A stretch of DNA of 64,000 bases, from positions 8,384,901 through 8,448,900 of the forward strand of contig JASFXZ010000013.1 of assembly GCA_032209605.1 (NCBI GenBank), read 5' to 3'. The notes beneath the pieces were generated by a model, which searched no databases, was not told the DNA's origin, and was given only the letters and a program-made list of their open reading frames with translations. The position numbers were made by a program, and so were the translations under genes. Below are positions 1 through 12,900 of this stretch, piece by piece (the stretch's first letter is position 1; every line of letters starts with the position of its first letter). The DNA comes from Mactromeris polynyma. Its lineage: Eukaryota > Mollusca > Bivalvia > Venerida > Mactridae.

Positions 1-1844
1 TCGCAGCAAGGTCATTGATCATGTTTAAAACTTCTGACCTGCGATTCCAAATCGTAAGAGGTCGCAGACAGGTCTTACATGGTTGTACCACCAGTCACTC
101 ATGGTCGCACCACTGGTCGTGCATGATCGTGAGTAAAGTAGCAGGCCTTTTTCTGTCCATTTTTGGAATGAGGCCCTAGATTAATAATCTAATTCATAAC
201 TCCAAATTTTGGCTTTTCATATATAAATTTTGTATAAACAATCATTCTAATCTACATTTCGGATATCATATTTCAAGAAAAGACACAAAATGTCCACAAA
301 CATTTATGACACAATGGACAATAATGGCCAGAGTTATTTAAAGTGCTTCAATATATACCAGGTCGCTCCAGAAGACAATTCATAGGTGCTTCTGATTTGG
401 ATTTGTTTTCTCATTGGGAAAATAAACATGTATTTGGCTTTGTGAATGGGTCAGCTAGTCTGACCCATGGGAACTGTAGAAAAAGGTCTGAGTAGTCGCA
501 TGATTGATCGTGCTACTGGTCCTGCCACCTGACAGTTGTTGGTGCCACCTATCGTGTGACCACTCGGTCAATAGTGCCACCAGTCTTGACCTGTCCGGAC
601 TGGTTGCACGACCTACTATTGGTGGTACCACCTAGCTCAGTATATTTGTAGTGGCTTCTAGGGTTCAGGTCACTCTCCAATACGACACCAGAGGAGAGAA
701 TATTACTATGATGGGTATATCAGTGCCGCCGAGAAGACTCAAATTTATGTTGGCCCAACTGCAAATGGAGCAATAACAACAGTTGGGTGTTGTGGCAGCC
801 GTACTTCTCGGACGAAGGTTCTCTTCCCACGGCCATTTCCCTTCTTCGGAGGGAGGCATTACTAATTATAAAGTGAAAACTAGATATTGCAAATAGCTGG
901 GATCCTATTGTGGAGTTCACAATTCCAGTGCACAACTTGTAGTTTTACTATAATAAAGAGGGCAAACTTTTTTATGTGGAAAGTAATCCAGGACTTAACC
1001 ACCAGTGTCATATGGCTATGAATTTGAAAGTATTCATAAAGTGTAGCAATAGGAAACTTTTAGGTGTCTATTTGATGAACACACCAAATTGTGTATCCTT
1101 CAATTAATGTAGATTATTATAAACCAGACTAATGGCTGTGTTATTACATATGTATATACTGTATGTTTTTCGTGCCTCTCATGTTCTCATCACAATTGAT
1201 TTGTGCAATTGTTCAAGCCCTTTATAAAGTGCTTTAAACGCATATGCTCGTGCATTAAGGCGATTTGTCAACAGGATACTTGCTCTCCATAAAGAAGTCT
1301 TTCTATACACCAAAAACCGTTATATTAGTATGCTTCGTTCTTTAAAATACACCGCATAAAGTGTGTAATCCATTTCTTTACAAGTACTGAATGTATAGCA
1401 TAAGACCCCAAAACATATTTTACAGTATCAAGATTCTAGATACACTTTGTATCTTTATTATATGTATAGTTTCATATTGTACTACTAGTCATCATCATTT
1501 ATTGGACAAATGTGTAATAGTAGATAGTTCCCACATTTACAATATTAAGCTCCCTTGTTCATAATTAAATTGTCAGACATATTGATTTGCAAAATTTCTT
1601 TAAGTGTATAGGGAACATAATTGAAAGTTGATAAACTAATCGGATATAAAAAATAACTTATACCTTACGCTCATGTGGACAGTTGGCTCAGTATTTTAAA
1701 GTTGAAGAAAAAGTGGTTGTCACATTTTTTGGTATTTTCTCAATTATCTTGTATATCGAATTACCCATATAAGGGCTAATCAGTTTTGCATATCAAAATG
1801 GCTGATGATTAAGAACAAGGGAGGTATATATTGTAGATAACGGG
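1..1844. other. No supported gene; degenerate ggtcg/caccac motifs at 60-140 and 490-640
   Basis: The two clusters share motifs such as gtcgcaccactggtcg and gtgccaccagtc and may be arms of an old foldback repeat. Short ORFs at 665-935 match nothing I recognise. This stretch should be within the large GPCR intron before TM6. Confidence 0.4.
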
Positions 1845-2025
1845 TGCTTCCTCGGTTTCACTGCAAGCAACTGACAGCTTTCTCACTTGAATAAGCGGTA
1901 TGATGCAAATTACCTTGGAAAGATCAAAATCACCACTGATCAGAGTAGGCACGACCAAGGATCAAACCCAGGACCTACGGATGGATAGTCGAGCGCGTTA
2001 CCAACTGCGCTAGCCATGCCAGTTT
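1845..2025 (-). mobile_element. tRNA-derived SINE, family A
   Basis: Read on the minus strand, a tRNA-like head has box A tggctagcgcagttggta (1999-2016) and box B ggtttgatcct (1958-1968). The body and tail contain the family A segment with caagtgagaaagctgtcag and caactgac on the other strand. It is too diverged to be a functional tRNA. Confidence 0.65.
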
Positions 2026-2859
2026 AAGTCCTAGTGGATGTTACATATTTGATTTCCAAGGAATGCTGCATGAAAATGATAACAATCTGGATGCATCTCA
2101 ATGCAATATTGTATTGATATAAATATTTAACACTCACAACTATAATCAGAACTAGTGCGGCAAGGTCACTTTTTTATATAATAAACTTGCATAAATAATA
2201 ATAAGGATTTTGTGTACCACTGATAATCTTATAGATAGTTATGTTAATTTCAATTAAAAAACATAATCAAAGGACTGAGAGTCCCGAAAACCAGCGCGTT
2301 GAAACAAAATATATGTGTATAAGTAGGTGGAAAATAGTGTACTGTAAAGGAACTGTGAGGCATGAACTAAGAGTGCATTTTCATGGCGTTTCGTGGACAA
2401 GTAACGTTCAGAATTTCAAAGGTAGAAAAAGGACGAGTCCAAGCTCTTTTGGACGGGCTTACCTATCTGTCTTGTACTTATTAATTATTGTAATTTTGCA
2501 GCCATTTTAAGAAGCAAGCATATAAGTTTAACAGCTGTCAATTTCAACATATGTTACGCATTCAGAACTTTTTCTGAAGTAATGTGTATTTATTTACTAG
2601 TCAACTTCGTGGATAGTAGGTCCATCTGTGTTCAAAAACTTGGTTATAGCCATATTGGAAAAATATGTGTTCTTTTCTAGTCGTCATCGGACTTTGTTGA
2701 AATCTCGTGCAGTTATAAATTGTTTGTGTTGGGTTGGGGAAAACTGCTCGTGAGGGAATCACGATATCACTGGGTACTATATCTACACATGAATTAACAC
2801 ATATGCAAGTCTGTATTGTGTTTTATGTGCCACCCACAATGCTTCAGTCATACGAGACG
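2026..2859. other. AT-rich intronic sequence, nothing recognised
   Basis: An 89-codon plus-strand ORF at 2241-2510 has no motif and lies antisense in the GPCR intron. I do not support it as a gene. Confidence 0.4.
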
Positions 2860-3285
2860 ATGTTTACTTTTAGCAAATATAATGATGCCACGCTGTGATA
2901 CCACACCGTAGACACATGGCATGATACCTGATCCTGTCAGCTACTGACAAACAGGCTTACCATGCTTAGAACTATATTTTATAATGCCCTGCGCAGTCAG
3001 CAAGGTAATGTCGCATTCAGACACGGTTATGTCGCGTTCAGGCACGGTAATGTCGCGTGCAGGAAATGTAATGTCGCGTTCAGACGAGGTTATGCCGCGT
3101 TCAGGCGAGATAATTCCGCGTTCAGGCGAGGTAATGCTGCGTTCAGGCGAGGTAATGCCGTGTGCAGGCACGGTAATGCCGCGTGTAGCTAATGGATCTG
3201 CAAGTACAATTTTGGCATGTTCCGCAGAGGATCAAACCGCATCCGAGGTTTACCCTCTACCACTGATCAACAAGGCCGGTTCATT
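2860..3285 (-). mobile_element. tRNA-derived SINE, family B, with internal 21-bp array
   Basis: The minus-strand head has gatcagtggtagagg as box A and ggtttgatcc (3229-3238) as box B. The 3' part (2890-2945) is similar in order and motifs to the SINE at 6281-6500 (cggtatcagg, ggtgtggta, cagcgtgg). Between head and tail lies the array at 3004-3189. Confidence 0.65.
3004..3189. repeat. Tandem array, 21 bp x about 9
   Basis: The unit is like taatgccgcgttcaggcgag, moderately diverged between copies. The reverse complement of one unit matches a single-copy segment, taccatgccagcactcggca, in the family B SINE at 6389-6409, so the array grew from the SINE body. Confidence 0.85.
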
Positions 3286-3897
3286 TGGTCAATACATACT
3301 AAAGCTTGTCTTATATTTGTGTTGAGTAATATAATGCATATATCAGTTTACATTGTATAAATGTTGTACGGAAATATAACATAATCTAATTGTCATGGCA
3401 ACATAGCAGGGTGACAAACAAAAACACGAAATATCAAATTAACAGCATAATCTAACAAAATGGAAAAAATAACGAAGGGAGGTAATCAGTAGATGTTTTG
3501 ACAAGATATGGCTCTTATTGAAAAAAAATGAAGATTGTAAGTATATTTTTACAACGGGTAGAAAGAGAACATTATTTCTTGATGAGACACAACAGCCGGT
3601 CGGTAAACGAGGCTTCCCCTCGGCAGCGGCTTCGTGCAAGTAAAATTATAACAAACCAAATTTATATTGAGCTGTGTTTGAGGAACGCATGTCCTAGAAA
3701 CATACACTCTCTAGTATCGGATATATAACGGGATGTACGAACCATTTTATGTCATGTATGCGTATATACTTGGGTGTATTAAAATATATGTTCTGTTTTG
3801 TTAAAAGAAACATTTATCAGAAACTGACAAATAAGGTAATGTGTTTTTTTTTTTAAACAAGATACATAATCTACGTTTTATTTTTAATGTTACTTAC

Positions 3898-3989
3898 CTC
3901 AAATGCTGCGCATCATTTTTAACGTGTCGGCTCGGATTAACTCGAGTAAACAGAAAGCGAACAATGTTGATGAAAAATATCAAATTTAT
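3898..3989 (-). CDS. GPCR exon i: end of TM5 and intracellular loop 3
   Basis: The acceptor is ctatttcag and the donor gtaagt; phase 0 in, phase 2 out, 92 nt. INLIFFINIVRFLFTRV matches the class B N-x-x-x-F-x-NIVR TM5 end. A basic loop follows, ending at AG, where the TM6 exon would attach. I searched 1-3898 by eye on the minus strand for the TM6 motif (PLFG-like) and did not find it. Confidence 0.9.
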
Positions 3990-6900
3990 CTGAAATAGAA
4001 AAAGCATAGTAAATAAAGAATCCTTTCAAAATATTTAAATGTAGAGTCTTTTAACAAGAAGTGTAGTCGTCAATGGTGTTTTACTAAAACGCGAGTTAGC
4101 CAGTGCATTTGTAAAATGTTTCCTGTACCCCGAACCCATCGTAACTTCCTTGTGTTCCCTAGTTTGGTATGTTGTGCATATATCTGGGATATTTCTTTCA
4201 ATGAATCTAATAGTTCATAAACATCTATAAACCAAAAATATGATGATATGTCGAACCAGAAACGAACAATAGTACAAACGACCTTACCAATATAGAAAGT
4301 TGCAAAGGTGCTTTGATAATCCAGAAGTAACCATCCACACGATGACGATTCCAACATCTGAAATGTAATTAGTGTATTTGCATTTTACGTCCCACCCACT
4401 TAACTTGTGCCAGCCAATATAATCAAACATTCACAAGTAGAGTCCACCTTTTTCGCCAGAACTGTGACAAACGGGGCGTTATGACTACAAAGTATGTATA
4501 GATCAATTAAGATATTCAATCTACTAAATTGTGATAAAGGAGCATATATACAGTCATGGCTTAAATGCGCAAGGGGGGGGGGGGGGGGGCTGTACCACTC
4601 GGTTGTTGCCAAGTGTGAACATTCGATTCCATAATCAAAGATGCTATTGCACTAAATCCGGAACAAACACAATAATTGTTTACTTTCAGAATGCCTTTCT
4701 CATTTGGTTTGGTAATATGAAAATCAGAAGCTATTAATGCACTGGTCAATAGAAAGGTGGACTTCGGAGCGACGGACGGTGGAATAGACGCCCTGACGGA
4801 CGGGGACCATAACCATACCCCTTTGACTGTGGTGGGGATAATTATCGAACAGTACTATTTGACCATTTCACAATCAGCAGAATACTTCTTCACATCATTC
4901 AGTGGTGAACGACAAATAACCGTAGCCACTTGTCACAGAATGACATGACCTGCCCCGCCTGGGAATCAACTCGGATATCCTAGTGACAGCCTAACGGTCT
5001 GCCACCTGAGCTACCCGAGCGGATCGGAAAGAATAGATGTCCGCATTGAAAGCATTGATACACTATAAAAATATGTGTTTTATGGTTTTCAACTACAATA
5101 GTAAGAAGCTATTACAACATTAACTATACATCAAATATTAAACTGCACTCATCAATTTTGATTGTTGTGAACGGTTAAATTATAATTATGAAATCATGAA
5201 GCGACCAATGAAATTGCCGTATTGGCTAAAACCGAAAATGACAAAATGTGAACTAGGTAATCGGCGGGCGATAAAAGGAAAGGAATGAATCAATCGTGGA
5301 AACAAGACGATAGTCTGACTTATACGACGGTTTGAACTTGTATTTCAACAAGAAAAAAAATCGCATGGCACCAGTTGCGGGTGTATTACAATAAGCGTTA
5401 TAATTGCACACTATTACAGCATATTAATTTTGAAGGATAGCGTCACTGGGCGTTCCGGCATGCAATGTGGACAATCAATATTTAAGATATAATTAATTGA
5501 GTTGTTACTTACAATTCGTCTTCCATGTAAATCCGAACAATAATCCAGGGTACCAAATACAATAAAGGTGACACTAAAAAATAAAACAATTTATTGATTT
5601 ACGTACATATTATAAAATTTTCAGATTTGTTACCCTTTAATGTTTAAATTCGGTTATAAGGAAAAATGTGTTCTTGATGATCATAAAAGTTGTTCGTACT
5701 TCTTAACAAAATAAGTACAAGGTATTGCGAATGTGTTACTCATATTTCAATATACAGGCGACCGTCCATCTATCCGAATACTTGGTAAATCAGGCCCTGA
5801 TGTATCGAGGTTCGTCGAATTGAAATGGGCTATTCTAAACCATGTATTATTCGAAATAAAATTTCGGATGTCGATGAACGAGGTCCGACTGTATTCCAAT
5901 CCATTCCATGAGCACTTTACTACTGCTCTGCCCTTAATGCATTCCAATCCATTCCATGAGCACTTTACTACTGCTCTGCCCTTAATGTATTCCAATCCAT
6001 TCCATGAGCACTTCACTACTGCTCAGCCCTTAATGTATTCCAATCCATTCCATGAGCACTTTACTACTGCTCTGCCCTTAATGTATTCCAATCCATTCCA
6101 TGAGCACTTTACTACTGCTCTGCCCTTAATGTATTCCAATCCATTCCATGAGCACTTTACTACTGCTCTGCCCTTAATGTATTCCAATCCATTCCATGAG
6201 CACTTTACTACTGCTCTGCCCTTAATGTATTCCAATCCATTCCATGAGCACTTTACTACTGCTCTGCCCTTAATGTATTCAGGGCGATGGCTCAGTGAAA
6301 AGAGTGTTAGCTTCGGGTGCCACAAATCGTTTGTTCGATCAAAGACCGTGATATATCGAAGTCGTACAATCGTACAATATTATGTAGTTACCATGCCAGC
6401 ACTCGGCATAGCCATGTGATATAAGGACTGGTTGTCCCGGTATCAGGTACATGTGACTGGGTGTGGTACATAACGTGCTAACAGCGTGGTGTCACAATGT
6501 GGCAGCTACAAGTATACATTGCTAACAAGACGTAACCCTGAACAAAACACAGTCCCTACCACCAAGGTTTACCATCGAAGCACGCAATATATCGTAAACA
6601 ATATGATTAACTGATCATCATTCAAAGTAAATTATTTCCAAATACATTATGGCCGATTCCAATATATATTTTTCGACGTCACCTACTTATGCGAGTCCGT
6701 GAACAATATTTCCTCATAAATGCATCAAGATGCGAATATGTAAACAACTGCGTTTTTATGATTCAATAAGATAAAATGAGCTTATTTCAGGTTAAATTCG
6801 GGCTACAAATTACTTACGCCATCCACAAAAGACGTATATTCGTGTACCGTGACGTTCAGTAAGCATTGTTTTATACACCAGCATCTGTAGATATAACCCC

Positions 6901-9900
6901 TCCATAAAAATCCACATCACACTGGCAGCTACTGTATATATGAATATACTCACAACTAACTTGCATTCCCAGTGCTGAAAGTACGAGACTAAAATGATTG
7001 CAACGTGTAAATCAATCCTTGAACAGAGTTGTCGTTGTTTGCTCGTACATCAAATGTTTTGTAACGGGTAAAATCGCATTAGTATTGGAAGAACTCGACA
7101 ATATGCGCAAATGGATTTGTTAATTCAGTAAACGAAAGTTTTGTAAACATGTCAACATTTGAATTTGTGTTAAAAAAATTGCAATTATTTTCAAAATTGT
7201 TTACAGGAACTTTACGCAAGGATTGGTCCTATGGGGAACCTGGTGTACGGGGACTTTATGCAAGGATTGGTCCTATGGGGAACCCGGTGTACGGGGACTT
7301 TATGCAAGGATTGGTCCTATGGGGAACCCGGTGTACGGGGACTTTATGCAAGGATTGGGCCTATGGGGAACCAGGTGTACGGGGACTTTATGCAAGGATT
7401 GGTCCTATGGGGAACCAGGTGTACGGGGACTTTATGCAAGGATTGGTCCTATGGGGAACCAGGTGTACGGGGACTTTATGCAAGGATTGGTCCTATGGGG
7501 AACCCGGTGTACGGGGACTTTATGCAAGGATTGGTCCTATGGGGAACCAGGTGTACGGGGACTTTATGCAAGGGATGTTCCTATGGGAACCAGGTGTGCG
7601 GGGACTTTATGCAAGGGATGTTCCTATGGGGAACCCGGTGTACGGGGACTTTATGCAAGGGATGTTCCTATGGGGAACCCGGTGTACGGGGACTTTATGC
7701 AAGGGATGTTCCTATGGGAACCATGTGTACGAGGACATTATGCAAGGGATTTTCTTATGGGAACCAGGTGTACGGGGACTTTATGCAAGGGATGTTCTTA
7801 TGGGGAACCAGGTGTACGGGGACTTTATGCAAGGGATGCTCTTATGGGGAACCAGGTGTACGGGGGACTTTATGCAAGGGATGTTCTTATGGGGAACCAG
7901 GTGTACGGGGGACTTTATGCAAGGGATGCTCTTATGGGGAACCAGGTGTACGGGGGACTTTATGCAAGGGATGTTCTTATGGGGAACCAGGTGTACGGGG
8001 GACTTTATGCAAGGGATGCTCTTATGGGGAACCAGGTGTACGGGGGACTTTATGCAAGGGATGTTCTTATGGGGAACCAGGTGTACGGGGGACTTTATGC
8101 AAGGGATGTTCTTATAGGGAACCAGGTGTACGGGGACTTTATGCAAGGGATGCTCTTATGGGGAACCAGGTGTACGGAGACTTTATGCAAGGGATGTTCT
8201 TTTGGGGAAGCAGGTGCACGGGGACTTTATGCAAGGGATGTTCTTATGGGGAACCAGGTGTACGGGGACTTTATGCAAGGGATGTTCTTATGGGGAACCA
8301 GGTGTACGGGGACTTTATGCAAGGGATGTTCCTATGGGGAACCAGGTGTACGGGGACTTTATGCAAGGGATGTTCTTATGGGGAACCAGGTGTACGGGGA
8401 CTTTATGCAAGGGATGTTCTTATGGGGAACCAGGTGCACGGGGACTTTATGCAAGGGATGTTCTTATGGGGCACCAGGTGCACGGGGACTTTATGCAAGG
8501 GATGTTCTTATGGGGAACCAGGTGCACGGGGACTTTATGCAAGGGATGTTCTTATGGGGAACCAGGTGCACGGGGACTTTATGCAAGGGATGTTCTTATG
8601 GGGAACCAGGTGCACGGGGACTTTATACAATGGATGATCCTATGGGAACCAGGTGCACGGGGACTTTATGCAAGGGATGTTCCTATGGGGAACCAGGTGC
8701 ACGGAGACTTTATACAATGGATGATCCTATGGGAACCAGGTGCACGGGGACTTTATGCAAGGGATGTTCCTATGAGGAACCAGGTGTACGGGGTCTTGGT
8801 GTAAGGAATGTTTAATTTTGGATGAGATACTATGTGCAAGAGTGGTTAGATGTCAACTGAGTTCCAGATTTAAGGGACTCAGGGTATATGAGAGTCCATT
8901 TATAAAGGGTTTAGCGTCCATCGGGTGTCCAGTTTTAAAGTGGTCAGGGCTTATGGTTGATTATGTTTTTTTAGGGTTTCATTGTCTAAGACCGTTCCAA
9001 TGTTCAGGTGATTCCAAATGGAAGGGACTCCCTTAACTTCCGGTTTTAGTTATAGTGTGTCATATCTGCACTTTTCTCAATGAACACGATTTTTCTAACA
9101 ATAAAGTTAGCAAGCATGTGCATAACTTACCAGGCCTTCTTCTTTGAATCCAATGGTTCCGTCACTACGACGTATGATATCTTTCTCTAATCCCAAGTCA
9201 TCAACAAACAAAAATATCTTCAAGAATGACACAGACGCCCGGAGTATAAAAGCGAGAAACAGATTTATGTGTAAAATGTTGCTTTTACAATGTAGACGCC
9301 TGAAAATGAAAGTAATTTAAGAAAGAAATGTACGTTGATTCACATAAACGGTAGTTGAATATTATTCTTTTTAAAGAAATGGAACTGTTATTTTACTTAA
9401 TTATTTACCAGAAGAATCACAGAATGTCGATTGGAAATAAGATCTCTACTCGTAGAACGCTAAACATAAAACAATGTTGGAACCATGCTACTTGCTTAAA
9501 GGAGGTAGATCTAATAGAAGTACGTACGCATCGCCATGAACAATGAAAATGAGCAGATTTATCTCAATATGAGATCGGATATAATTGTCTGTTATCATCT
9601 TATCTCCATTATTGGTAAATTATAAGTTTCTAATATGCAAATGAGCATTACCTATATGAAAATGTCACAGACATTAACGTACGCCTTCGCAAACACCTGG
9701 CATATTTACATAACGTCCAATACATCAAGTCCTAATAGTATGCAACTTAAACATAGATATTTGTCTTTAAAATATCAATATCAGTAATTTGAACAGAATT
9801 GATTAACATTTCACCACGTGTCCATTTAGGGATATTTAGTTTTTAATTGTCAAAATGTTGGGTAAACTATTAAAACTCAACTGTTGGATTTATCTCTATA

Positions 9901-12900
9901 AACCGATGTCATGCTGATATTGTACTGGATACTGGCAATGTTGGAAACATTGAAATGTAAATGGAATGTAGTAAAGATGAATGGGCGTTTCCAGGATTTG
10001 GACTTGGGTCGCATATTTTTGGTCATTTTTTGGATTAGCTCAAGCCTTATATAAAACGGCATTGAATCTGTTTTTTGTGTGTTTTTTTTAACATAAAATA
10101 TAATGCTACAATAAATCATAAACTTATTCAAAAATCTTATAATTAAATAGCTCGGTATATTTTCGTATTTATACTAGGACATGATGGTTTCCGCATCAGT
10201 GATGTATTAAGATTAAACAACCATAAACGTATGACGAAAGCAAACAAAACTTACTTGAAAGCAACCATTATACCAACAGCGACCAACAATGATACTAACG
10301 ACAGACCATAACCTACTTCGGACATAAATTGTATTCTCCACAAGTGGTGCTGCAACAAATGTAATACATATACGGTACTTAACGTCAAAATGTATATATA
10401 CATTCCGACTTCGATACAACTGACATGCACGTGTGTTACGCTTCAAATAACATGCACGTGTGTTACGCTTCAAATGACATGCACGTGTGTTACGCTTCAA
10501 ATGACATGCACGTGTGTTACGCTTCAAATGACATGCTCGTGTGTTACGCTTCAAATGACATGCACGTGTATTACGCTTCAAATGACATGCACGTGTGTTA
10601 CGCTTCAAATGACATGACTTTTATCTCGTCTTAGCTTTCAAACCACCAAAACTGTATTTCATTTTACAAACCTTCTGTTAGTATTTTATTGACGTTTTCT
10701 GAACTAAAAACGTGACATTGGCTAAGGCCATGTTCTCCACATGTGGAAAAGCAAGTTAGAACTGGTTGTTAATTCCAGGAAAACTAGTTAGGTCAACTGA
10801 CCGCTGTATATGTTGCAAAACGGCGTAAATCCCGACCAAAACAATATGACAGTTTTCGTTTTACACACTCCGAGCAAACTTTGTTGGTTATGTATGAGAC
10901 TCAGCGGGTTTTTACCGCAGGCTTCAAGTTCACTCTTGTTTTTCGTCTAGTCAACCCATAGATCATTAAATGTTACTTAGAACAAATTCATTCAAGTTCC
11001 AGTGAATGATCTTTATGCTTCAACACTTATAGCAGACTTTTGTCTCGATTAGATACTTACGGAGTGATCAACAGGCGGTTTAGGGGTCGGTCCTCCTATA
11101 CAATCTGTGTAATTTGTCCATCCGTCAGTATTGTTAACGTTTTCGTTCACGTTCCAAGTCCCATCTGGCAGACAGTCTCGTGTTGCGTTCCCTTTAAATA
11201 AACACACACCTTGCCAGTATACACATTGCCAATACACACCTTGCTAGTACACACCTTGCCAGTACACACCCTTCCAGTACACACCTTGCCAGTACACACC
11301 TTACCAGTACACACCCTGCCAGTACACACCTTACCAGTACACACCCTGCCAGTACACACCTTGCCAGTACACACCCTACCAGTACACACATTGCCAGTAC
11401 ACACCCTACCAGTACACACCTTGCCAGTACACACCCTACCAGTACACACCTTGACAGTACACACCTTGCAAGTACACACCCTGTCAGTACACACCTTGCC
11501 AGTACACACCCTACCAGTACACACCCTGCCAGTGCACACCTTGTCAGTACACACCTTGCCAGTACACACCCTGTCAGTACACACCTTGCCAGTACACACC
11601 CTGCCAGTACACACCCTGTCAGTACACACCTTGCCAGTACACACCTTGCCAGTACACACCTTGCCAGTACACACCCTGTCAGTGCACACCTTGATAGTAC
11701 ACACCTTGCCAGTACACACCTTGCCAGTACACACCTTGCCAATACACACCCTGTCAGTACACACCCTGCCAGTACACACCCTGTCAGTACACACCCTGCC
11801 AGTACACACCCTGCCAGTACACACCCTGTCAGTACACACCCTGCCAGTACACACCCTGTCAGTACACACCCTGCCAGTACACACCCTGTCAGTACACACC
11901 CTGCCAGTACACACCCTGTCAGTACACACCCTGTCAGTACACACCCTGCCAGTACACACCCTGTCAGTACACACCCTGCCAGTACACACCCTGTCAGTAC
12001 ACACCCTGTCAGTACACACCCTGTCAGTACACACCCTGTCAGTACACACCCTGCCAGTACACACCTTGCCAGTACACACCTTGCCAGTACACACCTTGCC
12101 AGTACACACCTTGCCAGTACACACCCTGTCAGTACACACCCTGTCAGTACACACCCTGTCAGTACACACCCTGTCAGTACACACCTTGCCAGTACACACC
12201 CTGTCAGTACACACCTTGCCAGTACACACCCTGCCAGTACACCTTGACAGTATACACATTGCCAGTATACACATTGCCAGTACACACCTTGCCAGTATAC
12301 ACATTGCCAGTATACACATTGCCAGTATACACGTTGCCAGTATACACGTTGCCAGTATACGTCTTGCCAGTATACGCCTTGCCAGTATACACGTTGCCAG
12401 TATACACCTTGCCAGTACACACCTTGCCAGTGCACACCTTGCCAGTACACACTTTGCCAGTATAAACATTGCCTGTACACACCTTGCCAGTATTCACATT
12501 GCACTGAATCTAGATTGACAATACTGTAAAACCTCACTTAAAGAACACCTCAATAATAAGACCAGCTCAAAATTAAGACCACAATTTGCAAGTCCATTTT
12601 CCCTTGACTCTTTATTCAATCTCAATATTAAGACCGACTCAATACGTCCAGTTTTTAAGGGTCTCAATGGTGGTCTTATTATAGAGATTGTACTGTATTC
12701 AATTTTGAAATAGGCTTTATAAGTTTGACTGCTATACATGACTGACCACGATTCATAGATGACCGAAAGATTCAACACAACACAATTGATGTTTTAGGCC
12801 AATCTGAGCACTAAAGTATATTTTATAATATTAAAACGATTTCACAAAATTGAGAGTCAACTTTAGTAGTCAGGAAACGGAAACCATGCATAACTAAATG

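Noticed and set aside
1955..2025. tRNA gene (also at 3215-3285, 4961-5020, 33543-33605, 36290-36340, 39794-39855)
   Set aside because: Box A and B are recognisable, but no complete cloverleaf or acceptor stem can be formed and SINE bodies follow.
3528..3728. 66-codon plus-strand ORF rich in Arg/Ser, opposite the GPCR
   Set aside because: No recognisable motif, no splice context and no conserved feature; probably chance.
1..3897. TM6/TM7 exon of the GPCR inside the window
   Set aside because: I looked on the minus strand for a PLFG-type motif and a matching phase-2 acceptor and saw none. It is more likely beyond the left edge.
7149..8815. Overlapping long plus-strand ORFs that look like glycine-rich or silk-like proteins
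   Set aside because: The three frames are open together because of the 44-bp repeat, and the array lies antisense in a GPCR intron.
11147..12537. Cys/Val/Leu-rich and Thr/Leu/Pro-rich ORFs of 435-447 codons
   Set aside because: They are products of the 15-bp array inside a GPCR intron, and all are open for the same trivial reason.
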